Shown: positions 1 through 7,637, counted from the first letter of the stretch. The stretch is 64,000 bases of DNA from Microbacterium sp. cx-55 (GCF_021117345.1 NZ_CP088261.1:310001-374000); one strand, 5' to 3'. Numbers and translations: made by a program. The notes: a model not told the origin generated them from the sequence alone.

Positions 1-135
1 GTCGACCTTCGCGGTGGCGATGTCGTAGAGAGCGATGTGACGGGCGGAACCGCGGATGAGGGCGGCGTAGGCGACGCTGGAGCCGACGCTTCCGGCGCCG
101 ACAACGGTGAGCTTGGAGTTCTCGATCGCAGACAT
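1..135 (-). CDS. ldh: L-lactate dehydrogenase, N-terminal fragment
   Basis: The first 45 codons of a gene that runs off the left edge of the window. The peptide has the Rossmann dinucleotide-binding glycine pattern ([12 protein letters not shown], residues 11-22) followed by [13 protein letters not shown], the beta-alpha-beta unit ending in the acidic residue that selects NAD. This spacing and the IRG segment match actinobacterial NAD-dependent L-lactate dehydrogenase, a cytosolic enzyme interconverting pyruvate and lactate. Malate dehydrogenase of the same superfamily is the alternative, because the catalytic residues lie outside the window. The ATG at 133-135 is the only sensible start. It is divergent from the oxidoreductase gene at 374. 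Confidence 0.75.
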   Translation of the reverse strand, partial: MSAIENSKLTVVGAGSVGSSVAYAALIRGSARHIALYDIATAKVD

Positions 136-194
136 GGCTTCAGTCTGTCAGCGCCCGGACATCGGGGCGAGCGCCGGAGCCGTGAGTAATCCCG

Positions 195-263
195 GCTAAC
201 TCCTCCAATACGCCGCGCACACGCGATGGCAGGCGCCGCGCGCGCGGAATTGGAGGAGTTGGC
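195..263. repeat. Imperfect inverted repeat with GGAGGAG arms
   Basis: GCTAACTCCTCCAAT (195-209) is mirrored by ATTGGAGGAGTTGGC (249-263) with one mismatch over 15 bp, separated by 39 nt of GC-rich sequence. It lies between the divergent dehydrogenase and oxidoreductase genes. It could fold in RNA of either strand and would bury an SD-like GGAGGAG. Its role is unknown. Confidence 0.5.
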
Positions 264-373
264 GAACCTGGGGACCGGTGATGACCCTCGCGAAATCGCC
301 GCCGCGGCGGCCGTCGCGGTCGTAGCCTGATCTGCGGAGGGCGGATGCGGCATCCGCCCGGGACGGACTTCGC

Positions 374-1228
374 ATGGAATTCGGTATCCACATCGCGGAC
401 TTCACTTGGAAGAGCGGCTCCGCTCAGCTCGGTCCGGCGCTCGCGGCGCATGTGCGGAACGCCGAGGCGGCGGGCATCCAGCGCATCACGGTCATGGACC
501 ACTTCTGGCAGCTGCCGGGTATCGGGCCGGTCGAGCACGAGATGCTCGAGGCGTACGCCACGCTCGGCTTCATCGCGGCGCACACCGAGAAGGCGCTGCT
601 GCACACGCTCGTCACGGGCGTGATCTATCGGCATCCGTCGCTGCTGGCGAAGCAGATCTCGACCCTCAATGTGCTGTCGGGTGGGCGCGTGGGCCTCGGG
701 ATCGGGGCGGCGTGGAATGAGGAGGAGTGCAAGGGTCTCGGATTCCCGTTCCCGCCGGTCGCGCAGCGCTTCCGCGAGCTCGAGGAGACCCTGCAGATCT
801 GTCTGCAGATGTGGTCGGACTCGGAAGAGCCCTACGAGGGAGCGATCTGGCAGCTCGAGCGCACGCTGAACTCGCCGCAGAACGTCACGAAGCCGTACCT
901 GATGATCGGCGGCGGGGGAGAGAAGAAGACCCTCAAGCTGGTGGCCCAGTACGCCGACGCGTGCAACCTGAGCGCGATGGAGGGCGTGCCGACGCACAAG
1001 CTCGACGTGTTGCGTGAGCACTGCGCGGCGGTCGGCCGCGACTACGACGAGATCGAGAAGACCGCGATGATCGCGATCAACCCCGGATCGACGCCGGATG
1101 CGGTCGCCTCCCGCGTCGATGATCTCGCTGCGGCGGGGTTCACGGCGACGTACGTCTTCGCCGCCGGCATCGATGAGCCGTCCCGCGCGGTCGACGTGAT
1201 CGCGCAGACCGCGGCCCTCGTGAAGTAG
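374..1228 (+). CDS. LLM-class F420-dependent oxidoreductase
   Basis: A 284-residue luciferase-like monooxygenase fold protein (TIM barrel) of the kind that uses coenzyme F420 in actinobacteria. The N-terminus MEFGIHIADFTW is the first barrel strand. The segment GLGIGAAWNEEE followed by GFPFPP (about residues 105-125) is the conserved signature of the F420 subgroup, and GGGGEKKTLKLVAQYADACN (about 180-199) is the usual glycine-rich cofactor strand. The substrate cannot be predicted. The ATG at 374 gives the expected family N-terminus, and upstream in-frame extension is unlike the family. It appears to be a single-gene unit followed by tRNA-Ser. Confidence 0.85.
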   Translation: MEFGIHIADFTWKSGSAQLGPALAAHVRNAEAAGIQRITVMDHFWQLPGIGPVEHEMLEAYATLGFIAAHTEKALLHTLVTGVIYRHPSLLAKQISTLNVLSGGRVGLGIGAAWNEEECKGLGFPFPPVAQRFRELEETLQICLQMWSDSEEPYEGAIWQLERTLNSPQNVTKPYLMIGGGGEKKTLKLVAQYADACNLSAMEGVPTHKLDVLREHCAAVGRDYDEIEKTAMIAINPGSTPDAVASRVDDLAAAGFTATYVFAAGIDEPSRAVDVIAQTAALVK

Positions 1229-1279
1229 CGGATCGCCGCCGATTGGCGGCTCCCCGGAACCTGACGTAAGCTTTCCGGC

Positions 1280-1369
1280 GGTGACGTGTCCGAGCGGCCG
1301 AAGGTGCAACACTCGAAATGTTGTGTAGGTTCACCCCTACCGTGGGTTCAAATCCCACCGTCACCGCCA
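1280..1369 (+). tRNA. tRNA-Ser (anticodon CGA)
   Basis: A complete class II tRNA. The acceptor stem is GGTGACG (1280-1286) pairing with CGTCACC (1359-1365), then discriminator G and an encoded CCA. The anticodon stem CAACA/TGTTG encloses the loop CTCGAAA, giving anticodon CGA (reads UCG). There is a long variable arm (TAGGTTCACCCCTA region) and a T-stem GTGGG/CCCAC around TTCAAAT. The extra arm and anticodon both identify serine. Confidence 0.97.
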
Positions 1370-1370
1370 C

Positions 1371-1420
1371 CGAGAAGGCCCCGAGATCCGCGGAATCACG
1401 CGGGAATCGGGGCCTTCTCG
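1371..1420 (+). terminator. Hairpin terminator after tRNA-Ser
   Basis: A perfect 14-bp inverted repeat, CGAGAAGGCCCCGA (1371-1384) and TCGGGGCCTTCTCG (1407-1420), with a 22-nt loop directly after the tRNA CCA. There is no U-tract, as is common in high-GC actinobacteria. Confidence 0.75.
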
Positions 1421-1486
1421 CTGACGGTCAGGGGTGGGTCCGCGGCCCCGCTGTGTGCTGCCTGCAGACCACGTAGTGAGGCTTCG

Positions 1487-1771
1487 TCAGTCTGCGCCTT
1501 CATCACCTCGACGGTGCAGCGGACCGACGAATGCTTCCAGGATTAGGAGAGTCACGATGACGAGAGATCCACCGGCTGTCAGCGCGGCTCCGACAGGTAC
1601 GAGGCTCAGTGGGTGTGCCTCGTAGGTATCCGGGACACCGGTCGGGACCCACTCGACGGTGCTCCCGGCCGACAGGAGAATGATGCCGACTATGATTCCG
1701 ATCACGCCTATGACCCAGAGAGCCCAGTAGCTGATTCGTGGCCAAGCGCTGGCAAGCGTGGATGTTTTCAT
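1487..1771 (-). CDS. Small two-helix membrane protein
   Basis: A 94-residue protein of unknown family. Two hydrophobic segments are visible: residues about 14-34 (WALWVIGVIGIIVGIILLSAG) and about 58-80 (VPVGAALTAGGSLVIVTLLILE). A short polar loop rich in Pro and Glu lies between them, so it is probably an inner-membrane protein. Its start overlaps the stop of the upstream broken secreted-protein gene by 4 bp (ATGA at 1768-1771), so the two were co-transcribed. The context suggests a role linked to that exported protein, but no function can be assigned. Confidence 0.6.
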   Translation of the reverse strand: MKTSTLASAWPRISYWALWVIGVIGIIVGIILLSAGSTVEWVPTGVPDTYEAHPLSLVPVGAALTAGGSLVIVTLLILEAFVGPLHRRGDEGAD

Positions 1772-2831
1772 TTTGTGCAGTAAATCATGTTGATCGGGCT
1801 GAAGGCCACCTGGTTATAGGCGGTCGAATCGAGCTTGCGTGCAGTGACGCCTCCGTTCTTCGAGACCTTCCACTTCTGCAGCGTGAAGTACCGATATGTA
1901 CCCATGACGTAAGCCTTGTACGACGTACCTGCCGAAAGCTTCGGAGAGGTGCACCCCATAGAGCCTGTCACGCTCGCGGTAACCGAGATCCCCAGAGTCG
2001 ATGCGACCTGTTGTGCTGAAATACCCAGGGAGGCGTTTACGGTTGCGCTCGCCGTGTAGCTACCTGTAATTGTGCATGTTGAGTTTGCGGCCCCGATTCG
2101 ACACCCGCAGATCAGCTTGTTGTAGTTCGGCTGCTGCGTCTTTGTAGTTACGTTGACTGCGACGTACTCGTAACCGCTCACCGAAAGGGCCGGGTCCGCT
2201 ACCACCGGGTACTGGTCGGCCGACAGGCCGCTCGGGTCTACGACTCGGGTTACGGTGTTACCCGAGACAATGTAGTGGGTGGGTACCGCGCTCCCGTGGC
2301 ATCCTTTGCCCATGGAGCCGTGGCGGTCGCCAGCTCGCCCCCCGCCGCGTCAAGCACGGTGAAGCCACCATCATCGGTGGGAGAAAGCGATCCTCCAGAT
2401 TCGGCGCGGATCACATAGGAGAACTCCGACGGCGCACTTGGGTCAGAGAGAACCGACAGAATCTGCACAGTGCCGTTCTCCGCAACCAACGGAACGGTGG
2501 ATGCGGAATCGCCTCCATACGTCACCACGGCGTTACTGATCTGAGCAGTGTCGCTCGCAGCCGCAAGTGGGAGCGTGATGGAGATCGGCTCGCTGGCATC
2601 TCCCGTGACCACGATTCCGTCGTGCGGATCTTCGGGGAGTGAGACTGAGACCCCCGCGACATCTCCTTCCGCTGCGACACCTGGCGTCGAGCTAGCAGGA
2701 AGGAGGACGCTGGGCAGCTCAGCAGCGTCGAGGGCCTGTTGGCTAACTGCTGCGACATCGTCGCCCTCATCCGCTTGTGCGACAGACGCCGCGCTCAGCG
2801 AGCCGACGGCAAACACCACCGCGAAAACCAC
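1768..2831 (-). pseudogene. Secreted protein gene broken by a frameshift
   Basis: Two frames on the minus strand form one protein of about 355 residues. The 5' part (2250-2831) starts at a GTG preceded by GGAAGGGG, has a hydrophobic signal peptide ending ASVAQA, and runs to ATATAPWAKDATG. Near 2291-2300 the sense shifts to the other frame (1768-2313) and continues SAVPTHYIVSGNTVTRVVD and then YPVVADP. That WAxDAxGxxVPTHY...YPVVADP pattern recurs in actinobacterial exported proteins of unknown function, which argues that the two pieces were one gene that lost one base (or that there is a sequencing error). The C-terminal part is Thr/Ser-rich with several Cys. No enzyme motif is seen. It overlaps the small membrane protein gene downstream. 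Confidence 0.65.
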
Positions 2832-3122
2832 AATTGGAACGCCCCTTCCGAACGCGACGGAAGGACTGCTGCACGGATAGGTGACAGGTCACTCGACCAA
2901 GCGCGATGGGTCTGTAGCTCGAGTAACAGTGCCGAGCGTCGAGCACGCGTCTGTCGAACCCTCAATCGCCACCCCCGGCGTCGCTTCCCAATTACGTTTC
3001 GTGACGGATCAGCGCCGGTTTGCATAGACGCGCCGGCTCGGCGGCCCTACTTTCCCATCAGCGGGGTAGGCGCGCTTACAACTGTTTTACGCGGTCTTTC
3101 CGACATTCGAATTGAGGGATTC

Positions 3123-4019
3123 ATGGGTACGAAGAGTCGTACGCGCTGGAGGGTGAGCGCAGCCGGCGTTGCTGTCCTTACCGTGATCAGCGCGCTATTT
3201 GCGAGCGTTCCTGCTCACGCGGCATGGGCGGCGGTCTACACGAACAATTCTGCGAAGCAGCTCACGTGGTACGGGCCCACGGCCTCGGCAAGCATCAGCG
3301 GAACGCGTACCTCGTACACAGGATGGGTGCCCGGGAAAAACGCGGTGACGTTCGCCCGAAGTGGCTCCATTCAATCTTCGTCAAATGGAACGACGGTGGC
3401 CGTTATTCACGGCCTGGGCTCCTACAGGAGTTACGGGCGTTGGGATTACGCGCTTGACCCGAGCGACCCGGGAACCGTCTCGCTAAAGGTCGATCGCTGG
3501 GGAGGAACCGGCGCGATGCGAATTGCGGGACCGGCTCATGCACAAAACGAAACCGCGATCGATGACGCAGTCGCAGCGCTACCTGTGCTCGGCGAAATTG
3601 CCGACTCCGGTGACGACCTCAGCAAGGATATCGAAGCGGCCATCACGGACGACGTGGATGTCAGCACGGTGCGCAGTCTTGGAGCTGTAGGGTCGGCCGA
3701 TTACTGGATCGGTTTGTCGGAAGGCGGTGAGATCGCACTGATTGCGTCGGGGCTCGATGGGGTTACGGCCGTTGCCCGGGCAAGCGTCGAGCAGTTTGCG
3801 ACCGAGGGCCTCTCCCTAGCTATATCTGGCCCGGACGGGTACACCGAGCCGGTGTACCTGCTGCCCGAAGAGACCGCGATCGACGGAGCCGGTCTAATAG
3901 AGGTTCAGGAGAACCTCTATCGCGAGCATGCCCTGACCAGCAAGCGTGCGGCAACCACGATCGAACTTCCGACGGGCGTCAGTCTCACTCGACTGAGCGC
4001 ATTCAGCGACGAGGAATGA
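3123..4019 (+). CDS. Secreted protein of unknown function
   Basis: A 298-residue exported protein. The chosen ATG at 3123 has GAGGGA a few bases upstream and yields a classical signal peptide (MGTKSRTRWR, then a hydrophobic run, then PAHA as cleavage site, residues about 1-37). In-frame upstream codons belong to non-coding sequence. The mature N-terminal third is rich in Ser, Thr, Tyr and Gly (VYTNNSAKQLTWYGPTASAS). The C-terminal half, from about residue 170, contains YWIGLSEGGEIALIAS...FATEGLSLAIS...VYLLPEE, resembling a domain seen in actinobacterial lipoproteins and in the neighbouring gene at 4114. No catalytic motif is visible. It is divergent from the broken secreted-protein gene and ends just before a perfect hairpin. 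Confidence 0.6.
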   Translation: MGTKSRTRWRVSAAGVAVLTVISALFASVPAHAAWAAVYTNNSAKQLTWYGPTASASISGTRTSYTGWVPGKNAVTFARSGSIQSSSNGTTVAVIHGLGSYRSYGRWDYALDPSDPGTVSLKVDRWGGTGAMRIAGPAHAQNETAIDDAVAALPVLGEIADSGDDLSKDIEAAITDDVDVSTVRSLGAVGSADYWIGLSEGGEIALIASGLDGVTAVARASVEQFATEGLSLAISGPDGYTEPVYLLPEETAIDGAGLIEVQENLYREHALTSKRAATTIELPTGVSLTRLSAFSDEE

Positions 4020-4045
4020 GCCAGTTCGCTACGCGATAAAGCACG

Positions 4046-4083
4046 TTTGCTGCACCATCTCCGGCTGGCGATGGTGCAGCAAA
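4046..4083 (+). terminator. Perfect 14-bp hairpin terminator
   Basis: TTTGCTGCACCATC (4046-4059) and GATGGTGCAGCAAA (4070-4083) form a perfect stem with a 10-nt loop, 26 bp after the stop of the secreted-protein gene. The next reading frame begins inside or just after this hairpin. Confidence 0.75.
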
Positions 4084-4113
4084 CGGCGTGGGCTCATCAC
4101 CGCGGCCGTTTTC

Positions 4114-4644
4114 TTGGGACTGATCGGAGTTGTGGCGGGGTGTGCATCCGCGCCGACCGAAAACCCGTCGAGGACGTTTGCGATGCTTGTACCTCCCTCA
4201 GAGGCCCCTAGCGCGTCTCATTCCGCGGCAGACCTGATCGTCGAATTCGCGGTGTTCGCGGACGAGCAAACTGCCGAGGACCTGCTCTCCGGAGCCAACG
4301 GCGGTATCAGTCTGGACAGGGACAGCAGTCGATGGCTGGCCAACGACGGGGACTTCGGCGTTTGGATCGCGAAATCGCCGTCGACAGGAGAAGGCCCGGC
4401 GTCAATCTGTCTCGCGATACGGGTCTTGAGCGACCCACAACTGGGCGCTACAGGATGTGCAACCAAGGAAGAACTCGCCAACAACGGCTACCTCTGGGTC
4501 GGCGTACAGCTGGACGGACAGACCGGCGCCTACTTCTATCTCGAGCCCGATGCAGTGTCCGGTGCAATCCCGGTCTCCGATGCGCGGCAAGTATCCACTC
4601 GGGCGCGGCTGTTCACAGGATCGTCGCCGCCAGGATCGTCCTGA
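4114..4644 (+). CDS. Putative lipoprotein with unclear start
   Basis: A protein of about 176 residues. The frame carries a lipoprotein signal: a hydrophobic stretch ending LIGVVAGC, with the Cys about 10 residues after the first usable start. The natural positively charged n-region (KRRG) lies upstream at 4081-4092, but that part of the frame has no ATG, GTG or TTG before the terminator hairpin. The TTG at 4114 is therefore given only as the first possible start. The mature part contains DFGVWIAKS, an ICLAIRV strand, a GCATKEEL segment, a short G-L strand and FYLEPDAV. This order of features is shared with the C-terminal half of the protein at 3123, so the two probably have a common domain. 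Function unknown. The gene may be start-defective. Confidence 0.5.
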   Translation: MGLIGVVAGCASAPTENPSRTFAMLVPPSEAPSASHSAADLIVEFAVFADEQTAEDLLSGANGGISLDRDSSRWLANDGDFGVWIAKSPSTGEGPASICLAIRVLSDPQLGATGCATKEELANNGYLWVGVQLDGQTGAYFYLEPDAVSGAIPVSDARQVSTRARLFTGSSPPGSS

Positions 4645-4688
4645 CCGCGTTCGAGTCCTGCCGTGCGCGGTAGCTCTACTGGCTAACG

Positions 4689-4744
4689 GGCGTGAGGAAC
4701 GAATCGGTGTCAACTTGACCTGTCACCAGTTCGTTCCTCACGCC
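4689..4744. terminator. 15-bp inverted repeat between convergent genes
   Basis: GGCGTGAGGAACGAA (4689-4703) and TTCGTTCCTCACGCC (4730-4744) are perfectly complementary. The 26-nt loop itself contains GGTG/CACC (4706-4709, 4724-4727). It lies between the lipoprotein gene (+) and hipA (-), and is best read as a bidirectional terminator. Confidence 0.65.
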
Positions 4745-4777
4745 GGCGCTACGAGGCCGGGCGCGGTGGTTGGCTCT

Positions 4778-6073
4778 TCAGGAGAGGGTGTCGATGACTC
4801 TCCGCGCCCGCGTGTAAGTGGCGTGCGGGTAGAGCATGACGGCTTGAAGTTGCTTTAGGTGGTCGGGGAGCTGTTCGATGACGGCGGCAACGACGGGTTG
4901 GAGGGTCGCGGCTACCCGGAGTGCGAAATCGCGCAGGTGTCCTTCGGGCAGCTGCGCGTCGACTTCGAGGCGCAGCACGCTGCTGGCGCCGAATGTGCCG
5001 AGCGTGTTCACCGCGTCGACGGTGAAGGCGAGTTCAATGTTGTCGAAAACTGCGGGGTCGTGGGCGAGGACCTGCTCGGGCAGCGTGAACGGGAGCGAGC
5101 TGTTGAGGTCGTAGAACGGAGCGAGCACGCTACGGCCGGCTACGTGGGTGAGGGAGTAGTTCTTGGAATGGCCGTCGTTGTGTCCGATGATCCAGGAAAA
5201 GACGAACAGTTTCACGAACCGCTCCTTGGCTGCCTTAGCGTCGGTGGCGCTGAGGTTGCGGTCGAGGACGGCGAAGATGTCGCGATAGCCGGGGCCTCCG
5301 TCGGCCTCGTACTTCTGGACGTGCGAGGTTCCGGTGGCTTGTGCGAGGTCTTCCTGGTGGATTCGGTTGATGGCACCGTCCACGTCGAAACGGTCGAAGC
5401 GTTCCACGATGAGGACGTGATCGCCGTCGAACTCACCGATGGTGGAGGCGGCCGCCTCAATCCCGAGCAAGCGCGCGACCTGCAGTGTGATGTGCTCGGT
5501 GACATCAGAGCCGGGCAGGGGGTGGATGCCCGGCTTGAAGATGTGCGTCGACGGCTGCCGACCGGAGGGCTCGTACCACTGGCCGTCGCGAAGGGTGAGT
5601 GCAAACTTCCCCTGTGCGCCACCGAGTGAAAAGCCTTCTTCGGCGGCGCGGTGCTGCAGCCAGTCGGAGTCGTCGCGACGGATCTGCCGGATGCGGTCGC
5701 CGATCTCCTTCTCGGTCACGGGCGTCAGGTTCTCTTCCTGCCGGGGAGCTGTGCCCGCAGGGTAGAACTCAAGCGCGCCGGCGACGTCGGCGCCGTAGGC
5801 GGTGAGCAGATCGAAGGTGCTGTCGCTGGTCAGCTTCGCTTCCCGCGCCCAGCGAGTGCGAACATCGGCGCGATCGGGGAGGAGGTTATCGAGGAACCGC
5901 GTGGTGTCGCCGTTCCCAAACGTGGTCGCGACGACGGGGAGCGTCACAGAAATGGGGACAGGGTTCTCCGACTCGACGTACTCGGGCAGATAGCGCAGTT
6001 GCAGATTCGCGCCCCGTCGGCTGATTGTGGCGACGCGGACGTCGTAGAGGTACACGTCAAGGGTGCGGATCAT
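4778..6073 (-). CDS. hipA: HipA-family serine/threonine kinase toxin
   Basis: A 431-residue HipA-type kinase, the toxin half of a type II toxin-antitoxin pair. Known HipA proteins phosphorylate an aminoacyl-tRNA synthetase and cause growth arrest. Recognisable elements are the N-terminal HipA subdomain (about 1-100), the Gly-rich loop with the autophosphorylated serine in FSLGGAQGKFAL (Ser149), HIFKPG with the ATP-binding lysine (Lys180), ERFDR (about 224-228), the catalytic loop GHNDGHSKN (Asp300) and the metal-binding DLN in APFYDLNSS (Asp322). All key residues are present, so it should be an active kinase. Its ATG overlaps the hipB stop by 4 bp (ATGA at 6070-6073), a common arrangement for this pair. 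The gene is full length. Confidence 0.93.
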   Translation of the reverse strand: MIRTLDVYLYDVRVATISRRGANLQLRYLPEYVESENPVPISVTLPVVATTFGNGDTTRFLDNLLPDRADVRTRWAREAKLTSDSTFDLLTAYGADVAGALEFYPAGTAPRQEENLTPVTEKEIGDRIRQIRRDDSDWLQHRAAEEGFSLGGAQGKFALTLRDGQWYEPSGRQPSTHIFKPGIHPLPGSDVTEHITLQVARLLGIEAAASTIGEFDGDHVLIVERFDRFDVDGAINRIHQEDLAQATGTSHVQKYEADGGPGYRDIFAVLDRNLSATDAKAAKERFVKLFVFSWIIGHNDGHSKNYSLTHVAGRSVLAPFYDLNSSLPFTLPEQVLAHDPAVFDNIELAFTVDAVNTLGTFGASSVLRLEVDAQLPEGHLRDFALRVAATLQPVVAAVIEQLPDHLKQLQAVMLYPHATYTRARRVIDTLS

Positions 6074-6648
6074 TCGGTATGCCCTGCGGTATTCGATTCA
6101 GCATCCGGTTCAATCTTCTTGGCGGGTTCGGCGCCGACTTCCACCGCTCGCGGCGCGCTGTAGAGGACGGACCCGGGGAGGGTAAGGCTCTCGGTGAGGC
6201 CTCGGGTGGCTTTGAGGATGGATGCGAGTGCGGCCGAGTCGAGGTGAGCTTCGATCTGCTTCATGATGCTCGATGTGTCGAACTTGGGAAGGAGCGCAGG
6301 GCCGATCTGGGGCAGGATCTGCTTGTTGAGTGCATCGAGGGCACCGGAGGAGATCGACGGGTTGATGCGCTTGACCAGTGCGGCTGCCGCGGCCTGGGCG
6401 GCGTTCGTTGTGGTGGCCGCAGCGGGGGTAAGAATGCGACGTTTCGGGGTGGCTTCCAGGTGGATGTCGAGCTGGTCGAGGATGAGCAACACGGTGTCGA
6501 AGGAGACGCCGCCGTGGCCGCGTTCGACGCGGGCAAGCGACTGGCGAGTGATGCCGACGGCGTCGGCGACCTCCTGCTGGGTGAGGCTCCGTTGCGCGCG
6601 CGCGTTCTTCACTAGTCGGGCGAGATCCGATGGGGACTGCAGCTTCAC
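6070..6648 (-). CDS. hipB: HipB-like antitoxin with long C-terminal extension
   Basis: An XRE-family DNA-binding antitoxin expected to bind and neutralise HipA and to repress its own promoter. From the GTG at 6648 the protein has 192 residues. Residues about 1-70 are a classic HTH (LARLVKNARAQRSLTQQEVADAVGITRQS region). An Ala/Thr-rich linker follows (about 75-100), then a roughly 90-residue tail with two amphipathic stretches and an acidic, Lys-containing end. HipB proteins are usually about 70-110 residues, so the tail is unusual. Codons exist further upstream (to 6894), but they would read through the promoter and dyad at 6675-6693, so the downstream GTG was chosen. Confidence 0.8.
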   Translation of the reverse strand: MKLQSPSDLARLVKNARAQRSLTQQEVADAVGITRQSLARVERGHGGVSFDTVLLILDQLDIHLEATPKRRILTPAAATTTNAAQAAAAALVKRINPSISSGALDALNKQILPQIGPALLPKFDTSSIMKQIEAHLDSAALASILKATRGLTESLTLPGSVLYSAPRAVEVGAEPAKKIEPDAESNTAGHTE

Positions 6649-6674
6649 GTCGACCGCCCGATTCGTGTCAAGAA

Positions 6675-6693
6675 AATATAACAGTGTCACTGT
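6675..6693 (-). promoter_or_regulatory. hipBA promoter with dyad operator
   Basis: On the minus strand TATATT (6675-6680) makes a good -10 box. The dyad ACAGTG-T-CACTGT (6681-6693) occupies the spacer just upstream, where a bound HipB would block polymerase. Transcription would begin roughly 20 nt before the GTG at 6648. A good -35 is not seen. Confidence 0.55.
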
Positions 6694-6946
6694 GTTAGAA
6701 AAACATACCATCTTCTGGATGTGAAGTAAATCAACCATCACGCGGGTGTGCGAAAAATGCAACACGTATCTCGCCTGCCCGTTCAGTGATGGGCAGGCGC
6801 ATGGTGACGACGGCGTCCCGCGCGGCGGCCTCGGCGTGGGCGACCGGGTTGTGCCGACGACGTCACGAATGTCGCAGGCGTTACGTCCTCCCACTGGAAG
6901 TTCGTCGCGGGGACTAGAGGCCGTCGGCTACGGTGCGGTTCTATGA
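6694..6946. other. Gene-free stretch upstream of hipBA
   Basis: With hipB starting at 6648, the interval to the gene at 6991 is about 340 bp with no convincing gene. Besides the hipBA promoter and the palindrome at 6947, it is AT-rich near 6694-6780 and GC-rich afterwards. A minus-strand open frame crosses it, but its composition and lack of a start signal argue against coding. Confidence 0.5.
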
Positions 6947-6958
6947 CAAGTTTACTTG
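6947..6958 (+). promoter_or_regulatory. CAAGTTTACTTG palindrome upstream of membrane protein/XRE pair
   Basis: An inverted repeat of CAAGT and ACTTG around TT, about 33 bp before the ATG at 6991. A second, looser copy follows (ACAAGGAAGCTTTACTT, 6967-6983). The two ACAAG...TTTACTT elements are about 21 bp apart, two helical turns, as expected for an autoregulating XRE repressor (the gene at 7392). Confidence 0.45.
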
Positions 6959-6990
6959 CCATAAAGACAAGGAAGCTTTACTTTTGAGTC

Positions 6991-7395
6991 ATGACAGATT
7001 TCAGTAAACGGGAGCGGGCCGCGGTCGTCACGGGGACGGTCGTGTTCTTCGCCGGCGCGGTTGCCGCAGGTGTGTTGCACGCGCAGGGGGTTCTGCCGGC
7101 GTGGGCGGGATGGGCGCTTGCTGTGATCGCGATCGCGATCGCGGGCCTGGTGCTTCTCGTGGCGACGACGCTGCGTGCATTGCTTCGCGGCGATACCGAG
7201 GGCGTGGAGCGTCAGGACGCGGCGCGTGCCTCGATGGTCACGGTCGTGATCATCGTGGTTGCGGGGTTCGCGTACTCGCTGCTGGAGGCCGCGGTCGGGC
7301 TCCCGCGGGTGACCGCAGCCGTGCCCGCGGCGGCGGCGGGTGCGGTGTGGATGGTCGCGTTCGCCTGGGGTCGTTGGGGCGAGGGCGAGGCGTGA
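6991..7395 (+). CDS. Four-helix membrane protein paired with XRE regulator
   Basis: A 134-residue inner-membrane protein with four hydrophobic segments (about residues 8-28, 35-57, 78-100 and 106-126) and short polar connections. Small multi-helix proteins of this size commonly sit beside YozG-like XRE regulators (DUF2178-type arrangement) in Firmicutes and Actinobacteria. Their function is unknown, though an accessory role in signalling or stress is possible. Its stop overlaps the start of the XRE gene by 4 bp (GTGA at 7392-7395), so they form one transcript, probably controlled by the palindromes just upstream. Confidence 0.7.
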   Translation: MTDFSKRERAAVVTGTVVFFAGAVAAGVLHAQGVLPAWAGWALAVIAIAIAGLVLLVATTLRALLRGDTEGVERQDAARASMVTVVIIVVAGFAYSLLEAAVGLPRVTAAVPAAAAGAVWMVAFAWGRWGEGEA

Positions 7396-7637
7396 TTGCC
7401 AACCGCCTGCCCGCGCTGCGCGCCGAGCGCCGCTGGAGTCAGGCCGAGCTCGCGCACCGGATCAACGTGTCACGCCAGACCGTGGTGTCATTGGAGAACG
7501 GCCGGTACGAGCCGACGTTGAAGATCGCGTTGCGTCTGTCGGCGGTGTTCGGGCAGGCGGTCGAAGACATCTTCACGGCCGATCCGGAGGACCTCGCCCT
7601 CGTCCGGACAGAACCGCGGCCGGCGACACTGCCGTGA
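7392..7637 (+). CDS. YozG-like XRE transcriptional regulator
   Basis: An 81-residue helix-turn-helix protein, essentially a lone XRE domain. IANRLPALRAERRWSQAELA starts helix 1-2, INVSRQTVVSLENGRYEPTL contains the recognition helix, and the end, LSAVFGQAVEDIF, is the typical closing helix of this small family. It starts at a GTG overlapping the stop of the membrane protein gene and is probably translationally coupled. It is expected to bind the CAAGTTTACTTG-type sites upstream of 6991 and autoregulate the pair (inference). A short acidic tail follows the fold. Confidence 0.88.
   Translation: MIANRLPALRAERRWSQAELAHRINVSRQTVVSLENGRYEPTLKIALRLSAVFGQAVEDIFTADPEDLALVRTEPRPATLP

Noticed and set aside
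1280..7000. Prophage or integrative element integrated at tRNA-Ser
   Set aside because: No integrase, phage structural or conjugation genes and no duplicate of the tRNA end were found. Only an accessory-region suggestion is kept.
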